Positions 55,041 to 62,424 of a stretch of 64,000 bases of DNA are shown here, one piece after another; within the stretch, counting starts at the first letter, position 1; every line of letters begins with the position of its first letter. The position numbers were made by a program, and so were the translations under genes. Location: positions 44,775 to 108,774 of the forward strand of contig NZ_JADEXG010000010.1 of assembly GCF_015207255.1 (NCBI RefSeq). Direction: 5' to 3'. The notes beneath the pieces were generated by a model. It made no database searches. It was not told the DNA's origin and saw only the letters and a program-made list of their open reading frames with translations. The stretch is from Vasconcelosia minhoensis LEGE 07310. GTDB lineage: Bacteria; Cyanobacteriota; Cyanobacteriia; Phormidesmidales; Phormidesmidaceae.

Positions 55041-56539
55041 AGCTTTCCTGGCGCTCTCGGCGCTCTTTGGCTGCGCTTGGCTCACGGCTTGGCTCACGGT
55101 TGAAAAGGCGCTCTCCGATCTTTGTGCTCATCTTAGGGATTTGTCTTGCAAGCGTATGGGGCAAGGCAGATGTAGCCGCCTCTTCTAATCCCGCTGTCAT
55201 AGAAATTTTAGATACGCCTATTGGTCGGAGTACTCGCTACATCGGAGCCTGTGAAGGCAACGTCAATTTTGACCTAGCAGATATGACTGATTTAGGCATC
55301 AATACCTATCGAATTTATGGAGGAATGTCTCGTTGGGAAACGGAAGATGATGATGGCAGGTATGGTTTACCTACCATTGCTCAGATCAAGGCTGATCCTG
55401 ATGTGATTCCTTGGGAAAGGTGGGACAGGGTGATGACCCAGCCTAAAGCAGGCACCGACTATGCCTTTTCAGGTGTCCCCACAGAACTGTGGCAGGGTAG
55501 CGCTCGCACCATTTTTGAGACGCTTAAGCGAGCCGATATTCGACCTGTCCTGACCATTCGCAATACCGATCCCGGCTGGAACCCGGATTGGGCATTAGAG
55601 CTAAATCCTCCCCGTACAGAAGCAGACTGGAATGAGTGGTGGGAACATGTGTTTGCGACGATCTACTGGTTGAATGTGCGCAATGACTATCGGGTGGACG
55701 ATTTTGAGATTCACAACGAGCCAGACAATCGTCAGCAGGGCTGGGGAGGAAGTCGAAACGATTATTTTAAGTTAGTACAGGTAGCCCATGATGTCGCTGA
55801 CTTCGTTTACAGCACCTACCTGCCGGGCCGTGATTACCATATTCATGCGCCAGTCACCACCGGTGAGAGCAGCTGGGTCTCTGATGCCTTACAGACGATT
55901 CCAGATTTTTTTGATAGTGTCAACATCCATAACTATGCAGAAAATATCGCTGTCTATACCCAACAGGTTCGCCAGTGGATGCAAGGGACCCTGCATGCCG
56001 ACTCGCCGATTTGGCTAGGAGAATGGGGGACCTATACCACAGGCTATGACGATCTTGCCTTTTCGCTAAGCCTGCTCAAAAATCTAATTCGGGCGGCCCA
56101 ACCCGGAGCTGCCCATATCTATGGTAGCCACATTTTTTCTCTATATGACTGGGGCCAGGGTGAGGATGGGTTCGCAGGTTTGATCAATGCTAGGGGAGAG
56201 CACCGGTTCAGTTATTACGCTTTTCGGATGGGGATTCGAGCCTTGCAGGGTGGTCAGACCGTACTTTCAACAGAATTTTCTCAAAATGACGATTTAACGG
56301 CGATCGCGACAAAAAGTACTCCTGAAACCATCTATTTACTGGTTGTAAATGAGGGCAGTTTGACCTATGACCTGACCGCAAACATCTCTACCCTTCTAAC
56401 TGAGGGGACTGGAACCGTCTGGCAGCTGAGTGACCAAATAGCTGACGAAACGATCAGTAGCCAACCCTTCCAAGCTGGCCGTCTGCCGATCTCTGTCCCG
56501 ACACAATCGGCCATATTGGTTGAGTTTACGGCTATCTAA
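55037..56539 (+). CDS. Membrane-anchored clan-A-type glycoside hydrolase
   Basis: 500 residues from the GTG at 55037, overlapping the methyltransferase stop by four bases, so translation is coupled. A basic N-terminus (RSRRSLAALGSRLGSRLKRR) and one hydrophobic segment (FVLILGICLASVWG) form a signal anchor. The catalytic barrel shows IRPVLTIRNTDPGW, FEIHNEPDNRQQGW (probable acid/base Glu) and PIWLGEWGTYTTG (probable nucleophile Glu). A C-terminal beta domain follows. The layout resembles GH39-like or related clan GH-A enzymes; the exact family is uncertain. It could trim or cleave the glycan that the cluster makes. Confidence 0.8.
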   Translation: MKLSWRSRRSLAALGSRLGSRLKRRSPIFVLILGICLASVWGKADVAASSNPAVIEILDTPIGRSTRYIGACEGNVNFDLADMTDLGINTYRIYGGMSRWETEDDDGRYGLPTIAQIKADPDVIPWERWDRVMTQPKAGTDYAFSGVPTELWQGSARTIFETLKRADIRPVLTIRNTDPGWNPDWALELNPPRTEADWNEWWEHVFATIYWLNVRNDYRVDDFEIHNEPDNRQQGWGGSRNDYFKLVQVAHDVADFVYSTYLPGRDYHIHAPVTTGESSWVSDALQTIPDFFDSVNIHNYAENIAVYTQQVRQWMQGTLHADSPIWLGEWGTYTTGYDDLAFSLSLLKNLIRAAQPGAAHIYGSHIFSLYDWGQGEDGFAGLINARGEHRFSYYAFRMGIRALQGGQTVLSTEFSQNDDLTAIATKSTPETIYLLVVNEGSLTYDLTANISTLLTEGTGTVWQLSDQIADETISSQPFQAGRLPISVPTQSAILVEFTAI

Positions 56540-56556
56540 ACGAATCGCCGGCCCTC

Positions 56557-56610
56557 GCCCCGGGACGCCTCACTGCACGACCGCAGTCGTCACTGTGAGC
56601 GCCCCGGGGC
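56557..56610. terminator. Large imperfect hairpin between convergent genes
   Basis: The left arm (GCCCCGGGACGCCTCACTGC, then ACGAC) and right arm (GTCGTCACTGTGAGCGCCCC, then GGGGC) form a stem of about 24 bp with two small bulges. It lies 18 bases after the glycosidase stop and 11 before the adhesin stop on the other strand, so it may serve both. A close homologue sits at 62363. Confidence 0.7.
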
Positions 56611-56620
56611 GACGACCCGG

Positions 56621-59600
56621 CTAGCCAGTCGTGAAGTTGTTTTGGTCGTTGAGCGCCGAGGCTTGTACATTCGCCGCCTGCAGCACCACATCGTCACTAA
56701 TGCTGATCAAGGCATCCGCTGCGCGCTCTCCGCTGCCCTGGCTAAAGCTCAGGTCCTCAAAGCTGACGCCGCCCATCAGGCTGATCAGGTCTGTGCCTAG
56801 CTCAAAGTCGCTGAGGTAGGTGTAGGTGCCGTCATTGAGGGCAAAGGTATCCGCGCCGCTGCCCCCGACCAGGGTGTTGACATTCCCTAAGCCGCCATTG
56901 AGCAAGTCATCGCCGGCGCCGGTCTCGATATAGTCGTCGCCTGCCCCGGTGAGGATGTCTTTGTTGCCAGCACTATCTGGGTCAAGCATATAGATGATGT
57001 TGTCGCCATCGCCGGCATCCACGCTATCGGTGCCGGTACCGAGACCCAGCGAGTCGCTGCCGCTGCCGCTGGTGATGCTGTAGTTGCCGTTCTCTAGGTA
57101 GACCGTATTCTCGCCGTCACCCAGGTCGAGGCTGTTGACTCCACCCCCACCGCTGACGGTGTAGATGAAGTCATCGCCGCTGCCGGTGCTGACGCTATCG
57201 TTGCCGCTGCCAAGGCCAATCGTGTTGTTGCCAGAGCCGGTGATAGTGTGGTTACCTGCCGGTGCCCAGAAGTCGTCGTCGCCGCTGCCCAGGTCGATAG
57301 TATTGTCTCCGGCTCCATTGCCCGCGGCATAAACGAAGTCGTTGCCGCTGCCGGCTTCGACATAGGTATCCCCATCACTGATGCCGATGGTATCGTTGCC
57401 TGCCTTGCCACCGATGGTGTCGTTGCCTTCGCTGCCCGACCAGATGTTGTCATCGCCGGCGGTGCCGGCAATCACGTCGTTGGGAGATTTACCGGTGTTG
57501 AACTCGGCATCGGTGTTGCTGAACAGGTCGCCCTCATAGGTCTGCCCGGCTTGGAAGGCGTTGCCGACGACGATGTTGTCGGTGTTGACGTAGATAGTGG
57601 CGGCTTTGCCGTTGACGGTGGGGACAACTTCGATAGCGAGGGCTTGGCTATCGCTGAGGCCGCCGGAGTCGGTGACGCTGACGTCGAGGTTGTAGGTGTT
57701 GTCGCTGCCGCTGTCTTGGGGGTTTTCGAAGTCGGGGGCGCTGTTGAAGCTGACCACGCCGCTACTGGCGTCGATGCTGAATAGGGACTCATCGACGCCG
57801 CCGGTGAGGCTGTAGGTGAGGCCGCTGCCCTCGCTGTCTGTGTCGTCGCTGGTTTCAACGTCGATGGCGGTGGTTTGGTTTTCCGGTACGCTGTTGCTGT
57901 CGGGGCTGGTGATGGTGGGAGCGCTATTCTCGTTGACGTCGGTGACCTCAATCGCCAGGGCTTGGCTATCGCTGAGGCCGCCGGAGTCGGTGACGCTGAC
58001 TTCGAGGTTGTAGGTGTTGTCGCTGCCGCTGTCTTGGGGGTTTTCGAAGTCGGGGGCGCTGTTGAAGCTGACCACGCCGCTACTGGCGTCGATGCTGAAT
58101 AGGGACTCATCGACGCCGCCGGTGAGGCTGTAGGTGAGGCCGCTGCCCTCGCTGTCTGTGTCGTCGCTGGTTTCAACGTCGATGGCGGTGGTTTGGTTTT
58201 CCGGTACGCTGTTGCTGTCGGGGCTGGTGATGGTGGGAGCGCTATTCTCGTTGACGTCGGTGACCTCAATCGCCAGGGCTTGGCTATCGCTGAGGCCGCC
58301 GGAGTCGGTGACGCTGACTTCGAGGTTGTAGGTGTTGTCGCTGCCGCTGTCTTGGGGGTTTTCGAAGTCGGGGGCGCTGTTGAAGCTGACCACGCCGCTA
58401 CTGGCGTCGATGCTGAATAGGGACTCATCGACGCCGCCGGTGAGGCTGTAGGTGAGGCCGCTGCCTTCGCTGTCTGTGTCGTCGCTGGTTTCAACGTCGA
58501 TGGCGGTGGTTTGGTTTTCCGGTACGCTGTTGCTGGCGGGGCTGGTGATGGTGGGAGCCTGGTTGGCACGGCGACCAAACACCACGTAGCTCTCGCCAGA
58601 AGAGCCGCCGTTGGGGTTAGCACCGTCTGCGCCAATAATCAGGTCATCGATGCCGTCGCCGTTGAGGTCCCCGGCCCCGCTCACCGAACGGCCGGAGAGG
58701 TCACCGGCATCAATGCCGTTAAGCACAAAGCCGTTACTGCCATTCAGGCTAGAGAGCTCTAAACTGCCGCTGTTACCGACAGCGCTGCCGCCAAACACCA
58801 CGTAGCTCTCGCCAGAATAGCTGCCGTTGGGGTCGGCCAGGAATGCGCCAATAATCAGGTCATCGATGCCGTCGCCGTTGAGGTCCCCGGCTCCGCTCAC
58901 CGAAATGCCGGAGCGGTCATTGGCATCAATGCCGTTAAGCACAAAGCCGTTGCTGCCGTCTAGATCAGAGAGCTCTAAACTGCTGCTAAAGCCAGATGCG
59001 CGGCCAAACACCACGTAGCTCTCGCCAGAACCGCTGCCGTTGGGGTCGGCCAGGTCTGCGCCAATAATCAGGTCATCGATGCCGTCGCCGTTGAGGTCCC
59101 CGGCCCCGCTCACTGAACGGCCAGAGAAGTCACTGGCATCAATGCCGTTAAGCACAAAGCCGTTGCTGCCATCCAGGTTAGAGAGCTCTAAACTACCGCT
59201 GTTACCGACATCGCTGCCGCCAAACACCACGTAGCTCTCGCCCGCTTGGTTGGTGCCGTTGGGGGCGGCCAGGACTGCGCCAATAATCAGGTCATCGATG
59301 CCGTCGCCGTTGAGGTCCCCGGCCCCGCTCACCGAAAAGCCGGAGCGGTCACCGGCAGCAATGCCGTTCAGCACAAAGCCGTTGCTGCCATTCAGGCTAG
59401 AGAGTTCTAAACTACCGCTGTTACCGACAGCGCTGCCGCCAAACACCACGTAGCTCTCGCCAGAATAGCTGCCGTTGGGGTCGGCCAGGAATGCGCCAAT
59501 AATCAGGTCATCGATGCCGTCGCCGTTGAGGTCCCCGGCCCCGCTCACCGAAAAGCCGGAGCGGTCATAGGCATCAATGCCGTTAAGCACAAAGCCGTTG

Positions 59601-60073
59601 CTGCCATCCAGGTTAGAGAGCTCTAAACTGCTGCTGCTACCGACAGCGCTGCCGCCAAACACCACGTAGCTCTCGCCAGAATAGCTGCCGTTGGGGTCGG
59701 CACCGTATGCACCAATAATCAGGTCATCGATGCCGTCGCCGTTGAGGTCCCCGGCCCCGCTCACCGAAATGCCGGAGCGGTCACCGGCATCAATGCCGTT
59801 AAGCACAAAGCCGTTGCTGCCATCCAGGTTAGAGAGCTCTAAACTGCTGCTAAAGCCAGATGCGCTGCCAAACACCACGTAGCTCTCGCCAGAAGAGCCG
59901 CCGTTGGGGTCGGCCAGGAATGCGCCAATAATCAGGTCATCGATGCCGTCGCCGTTGAGGTCCCCGGCCCCGCTCACCGAACGGCCAGAGCGGTCACCGG
60001 CATCAATGCCGTTCAGCACAAAGCCGTTGCTGCCGTCTAGATCAGAGAGGTTTAAGACTGAGTTAAATGCCAT
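56621..60073 (-). CDS. Giant FG-GAP / cadherin-like / RTX-like adhesin (intact copy)
   Basis: 1150 residues, built in three zones. Residues 1 to about 497: seven FG-GAP repeats of about 71 residues, each with NGFVLNGIDA, then SVSGAGDLNGDGIDDLIIGA (a DxNxDGxxD calcium loop) and ESYVVFG. Seven units fit one integrin-like seven-bladed propeller. About 498-815: three cadherin-like modules of 106 residues (VPENQTTAIDVE, SGVVSFNSAPDFENP). About 815-1150: glycine/aspartate RTX-like repeats (SGNDSVSTGSGDDFIYT) and a tail ending DQNNFTTG. There is no N-terminal signal peptide, so C-terminal type I secretion is likely. It probably mediates surface adhesion or biofilm formation. Confidence 0.9.
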   Translation of the reverse strand: MAFNSVLNLSDLDGSNGFVLNGIDAGDRSGRSVSGAGDLNGDGIDDLIIGAFLADPNGGSSGESYVVFGSASGFSSSLELSNLDGSNGFVLNGIDAGDRSGISVSGAGDLNGDGIDDLIIGAYGADPNGSYSGESYVVFGGSAVGSSSSLELSNLDGSNGFVLNGIDAYDRSGFSVSGAGDLNGDGIDDLIIGAFLADPNGSYSGESYVVFGGSAVGNSGSLELSSLNGSNGFVLNGIAAGDRSGFSVSGAGDLNGDGIDDLIIGAVLAAPNGTNQAGESYVVFGGSDVGNSGSLELSNLDGSNGFVLNGIDASDFSGRSVSGAGDLNGDGIDDLIIGADLADPNGSGSGESYVVFGRASGFSSSLELSDLDGSNGFVLNGIDANDRSGISVSGAGDLNGDGIDDLIIGAFLADPNGSYSGESYVVFGGSAVGNSGSLELSSLNGSNGFVLNGIDAGDLSGRSVSGAGDLNGDGIDDLIIGADGANPNGGSSGESYVVFGRRANQAPTITSPASNSVPENQTTAIDVETSDDTDSEGSGLTYSLTGGVDESLFSIDASSGVVSFNSAPDFENPQDSGSDNTYNLEVSVTDSGGLSDSQALAIEVTDVNENSAPTITSPDSNSVPENQTTAIDVETSDDTDSEGSGLTYSLTGGVDESLFSIDASSGVVSFNSAPDFENPQDSGSDNTYNLEVSVTDSGGLSDSQALAIEVTDVNENSAPTITSPDSNSVPENQTTAIDVETSDDTDSEGSGLTYSLTGGVDESLFSIDASSGVVSFNSAPDFENPQDSGSDNTYNLDVSVTDSGGLSDSQALAIEVVPTVNGKAATIYVNTDNIVVGNAFQAGQTYEGDLFSNTDAEFNTGKSPNDVIAGTAGDDNIWSGSEGNDTIGGKAGNDTIGISDGDTYVEAGSGNDFVYAAGNGAGDNTIDLGSGDDDFWAPAGNHTITGSGNNTIGLGSGNDSVSTGSGDDFIYTVSGGGGVNSLDLGDGENTVYLENGNYSITSGSGSDSLGLGTGTDSVDAGDGDNIIYMLDPDSAGNKDILTGAGDDYIETGAGDDLLNGGLGNVNTLVGGSGADTFALNDGTYTYLSDFELGTDLISLMGGVSFEDLSFSQGSGERAADALISISDDVVLQAANVQASALNDQNNFTTG

Positions 60074-60228
60074 GGTGGTTCTATTTATACGAATAGGTCT
60101 AAGTGAATTCTCGGAAGTTATATTTTAAAATTTACCATCGGCTACCTGCTCTCCGATTCTGCATCGGTAAGTTTTGGATAAAATTTTACAAACGTGCGCC
60201 ATGGGTATAGTTTGCAAAAAGTAGAAGC

Positions 60229-60330
60229 CTTTCCCCTTCTCCCCGAGGAGAAAGGGGAAAGGAACTCGGCCCGAAAGCTGAGCAAAACTCAAAGTCCCTC
60301 GCCCGGGGGAGAGGGATTTAGGGTGAGGGC
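60229..60330. repeat. REP-like palindromic repeats
   Basis: CCTTTCCCCTTCTCC pairs with GGAGAAAGGGGAAAGG around 60229-60262. TCCCTCGCCCGGGGGAGAGG then starts the second unit at 60295-60330, ending in ATTTAGGGTGAGGGC. This CCCTC/GAGGG word with TTAGGGTGAGGG is a well-known dispersed intergenic repeat type in bacteria. Confidence 0.6.
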
Positions 60331-60368
60331 TGGCAAAACTGGGATGCGCATGCGTGCTGCTGCCTGCA

Positions 60369-60412
60369 CTGAGCCGGTGACGACTGGGGTAGCGCAGTCG
60401 TCACCGGCTCAG
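60369..60412 (-). terminator. Perfect 18-bp hairpin after the adhesin-tail remnant
   Basis: CTGAGCCGGTGACGACTG pairs perfectly with CAGTCGTCACCGGCTCAG around an eight-base loop. It sits about 20 bases past the stop of the remnant on the minus strand, the same place as the hairpins after the other two adhesin copies, and shares their GCAGTCGTCAC core. Confidence 0.7.
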
Positions 60413-60425
60413 GCATCCCATTGCG

Positions 60426-60729
60426 AGGACCCGCCTAGCCAGTCGTGAAGTTGTTCTGGTCGTTGAGCGCCGATGCTTGTACATTCGCCGCCTGCAGCAC
60501 CACATCGTCACTAATGCTGATCAAGGCATCCGCTGCGCGCTCTCCGCTGCCCTGGCTAAAGCTCAGGTCCTCAAAGCTGACGCCGCCCATCAGGCTAATC
60601 AGGTCTGTGCCTAACTCAAAGTCGCTGATATTAGGTGTAGGTGTTATCGTGCAGGGCAAAGGTATCCGCGCCGCTGCCCCCTATCAGGGTGTTGATATTC
60701 CCTAAGCCGCCGTTGAGCAAGTCATCGCC
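60426..60729 (-). pseudogene. Remnant of an adhesin C-terminal tail, frameshifted
   Basis: About 300 bases nearly identical to the last 100 codons of the neighbouring adhesins. Reading the minus strand, GDDLLNGG is recognisable near 60720. The frame then breaks near 60633, where one extra base turns the TYTYLSDFELG region into a TAA stop. After the break, ISDFELGTDLISLMGGVSFE and the terminal DQNNFTTG are intact. Homology ends abruptly at about 60729, 18 bases before the stop of the TIGR03032 gene. It is not expected to be translated as a functional protein. Confidence 0.85.
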
Positions 60730-60746
60730 CCCGTCCATTAGTCGGG

Positions 60747-61859
60747 TCACCCTGGTGAGTCACCCACAGAAAGCACCCGTCGAATCTCGTCATTGCGAAA
60801 GCCGATCGCCATGGGGCGACGCACCCCCGGTATCACCGCCACGTCATACAGCTCCGCGATCACGCCTTCGATGCGCAGGGTATGCACCAAATCCCCACTG
60901 CGCAGGTCAATCACGCCCAACCCACAGCGCGGAGTCGCGCCCTTGGCCGTCAGGGCGTCATCCAAGGGCAACCCCTGAAAGCTTTTGTTGTGCCGCGGCT
61001 CGGAAAGCCCCACCACGGCAAAATCACCCGCAAAAGCCAGCCCCCGCAGATACCCCGGACAAAAGGTCACCGCTTCAAACCGGCCCGTGGCCACATCCAC
61101 ATAGCCAAACTCTCCCCTTCCCGAGTTCAGCAGCCAGAGCTGGCCGCGATACCACCGAGGCGAATGGGGCATCGACAGCCCCGTGGCGATCACTTCATTG
61201 CTCTCAATATCCACCACACAACCGCCATCGACCCGCTGGTCGCGCCAGCCATCGGCCACATCGCTTTGGCTGATGGCCGTGACATAGCGCGGCTGTCCAT
61301 CGCGTAGGGCTAAGCCATTTAAATGGCACCGATCCTCTGCTGCCAGCTTGCTAATAAACGGGGGCTGCCAGACCGGGACAAAGCTGTGGGTTGCACTGGG
61401 CTGCGCCAGACAGCTAAAGAGCGTGTTCACAAAAACGGGGTTTTCATGCTCAGTGCTTGCCGATGCCCTATCGCTTTTGCCTGGTGCCTGGGCAATGACC
61501 ACATCGTGGATGTCTAGATCCCCCGTGACATAGCTCATTTGCGGGACGTAGAGGGCGTCGTAGCCCTGGTAGTTCTGCCCCGCCGGGAGCGTATTCTCAA
61601 ACCGCCAGAGCTGGTATAGGGTACTGAGCCAGAGGGTGCTGTCTTGAATGCAGAGACCCATGCAGCGCTCAAAGGTGCGTTCAAACACGGAGAGCCTGCC
61701 ATCGGGCTGGAGGCCAAGCCAAAACATCTTGCCTGCCTGGTAAGTGGTGAAGGCGAGGCTTAACGGTTGTTCAGCCAGCCAGGCCGTGAATTGACGCGAC
61801 CCAGTTATTTCTAACCGGGGGTTAGACGCACCAGCGGAAATCGAGGCGGGGAGGCTCAT
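60747..61859 (-). CDS. TIGR03032 family protein
   Basis: 370 residues from the ATG at 61859 (MSLPASISAG); GAGG lies just inside the gene and the frame stays open to 61940. The protein is a beta-propeller-like sequence without signal peptide: FTAWLAEQPLSLAFTTYQAG, VFERTFERCMGLCI, LHTLRIEG-type strands, and the block SRYVTAISQSDVADGWRD-like, here PRYVTAISQSDVADGWRD. MPHSPRWYRGQLWLLNSGRG and CPGYLRGLAF are family hallmarks as I know them. The function is unknown. It lies between two fragments of an adhesin gene and shares their orientation. Confidence 0.82.
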   Translation of the reverse strand: MSLPASISAGASNPRLEITGSRQFTAWLAEQPLSLAFTTYQAGKMFWLGLQPDGRLSVFERTFERCMGLCIQDSTLWLSTLYQLWRFENTLPAGQNYQGYDALYVPQMSYVTGDLDIHDVVIAQAPGKSDRASASTEHENPVFVNTLFSCLAQPSATHSFVPVWQPPFISKLAAEDRCHLNGLALRDGQPRYVTAISQSDVADGWRDQRVDGGCVVDIESNEVIATGLSMPHSPRWYRGQLWLLNSGRGEFGYVDVATGRFEAVTFCPGYLRGLAFAGDFAVVGLSEPRHNKSFQGLPLDDALTAKGATPRCGLGVIDLRSGDLVHTLRIEGVIAELYDVAVIPGVRRPMAIGFRNDEIRRVLSVGDSPG

Positions 61860-61877
61860 GATAGGAAACGTACCTTG

Positions 61878-61931
61878 CTGAATAGAGCGGTCAAACTTGC
61901 GATCCTGAATAGGGCAGTCAAACTTGCGATC
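61878..61931. repeat. 27-base tandem duplication upstream of the TIGR03032 gene
   Basis: Two adjacent copies of a 27-base unit that starts CTGAATAG and ends GTCAAACTTGCGATC differ at two positions. They lie 19 bases upstream of the chosen ATG of the TIGR03032 gene, so they fall in its 5' untranslated or promoter region, or in its extended reading frame. Confidence 0.75.
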
Positions 61932-62250
61932 GCAGCACAAGCTGTAGGTGAGGGCGCTATGCCCCCACCGAACGCAGTCATCGATTGTCAGTTAAAAAAA
62001 TGCTGTAATTGCCTTAAATCAGAGCTGCTTTTATGAAAAGAACCGATGAGATATCCTTACGAAGCTTTCGTGAAAGCGACTTGAATGAAGTTTGTCATGG
62101 CTTCTGCAATTATACGATCTGATCGCATCGAATTCCAGGCTCTCGCACGAGGCTACAGCAGCCTGAGTCTTAGAACGATTCCCTAAAGCTTTCGCGACGA
62201 TCTCCTCTGACGCAGCACTGCGACTACGTTGGCAGGCCGGGGGCCTACCC

Positions 62251-62314
62251 AGAGAGCTCTAAACTGCTGCTAAAGCCGGCTGCGCTACCATACACCCCGT
62301 AGCTCTCGCCAGAA
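62251..62314 (-). pseudogene. Remnant of an FG-GAP repeat
   Basis: On the minus strand this short segment translates SGESYGVYGSAAGFSSSLEL, clearly derived from the FG-GAP unit ESYVVFGSASGFSSSLELS of the adhesins. It has no start, and homology ends sharply at both sides. With the tail remnant at 60426-60729 it brackets the TIGR03032 gene. Confidence 0.8.
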
Positions 62315-62362
62315 ATGCCGGTGAATCTCACCCTCACATCGGTAAACGTGATTGTTGGCTAC

Positions 62363-62412
62363 ACCGGGACGCCTCACTGCGCGACCGCAGTCGTCACTGT
62401 GAGCGTCCCGGT
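62363..62412 (-). terminator. Hairpin after the second adhesin copy
   Basis: ACCGGGACGCCTCACTGCGC and ACCGGGACGCTCACAGTG (reverse of the right arm) pair into a stem of about 22 bp with small bulges. It lies 13 bases past the stop of the second adhesin on the minus strand and is a close homologue of the hairpin at 56557. Confidence 0.7.
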
Positions 62413-62424
62413 ACGGCGACCCGG

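Larger units (their letters stand above)
60074..60425. other. Intergenic region upstream of the intact adhesin
   Basis: 352 bases between the adhesin start and the remnant adhesin tail. It holds the adhesin promoter region near 60080-60190 (AT-rich), a palindromic repeat at 60229-60330 and a hairpin at 60369-60412, both listed separately. No gene is seen. Confidence 0.6.
61860..62424. other. Intergenic region with gene fragments, 565 bases
   Basis: This contains a 27-base tandem duplication just upstream of the TIGR03032 start, a 30-codon ORF at 62033-62122 (plus strand) that looks like the first residues of a GNAT acetyltransferase, an FG-GAP remnant at 62251-62314 and a hairpin at 62363. 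No complete gene is seen. Confidence 0.6.

Noticed and set aside
57472..58635. 387-codon minus-strand ORF rich in Ala, Ser, Thr and Pro
   Set aside because: It is another frame of the adhesin repeats; repeated DNA without stops in one unit gives long open frames in others. The FG-GAP/cadherin/RTX frame has recognisable domains and this one has none.
58560..60060. Regular short-period repeats considered as a CRISPR array
   Set aside because: The period is about 213 bases, the units are coding (FG-GAP), and there are no short direct repeats with unique spacers or cas genes.
57248..60128. Series of plus-strand ORFs of 60-178 codons with near-identical products
   Set aside because: They recur with the 213- and 318-base periods of the adhesin repeats on the opposite strand and are antisense shadows.
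60641..61273. 210-codon plus-strand ORF
   Set aside because: It runs antisense through the TIGR03032 gene and the adhesin remnant; it is Pro/Ser/Arg-rich with no family pattern.
53724..62412. Palindromes considered as insertion-sequence ends
   Set aside because: No transposase ORF or target-site duplication was found near any of them; they look like dispersed palindromes or terminators.
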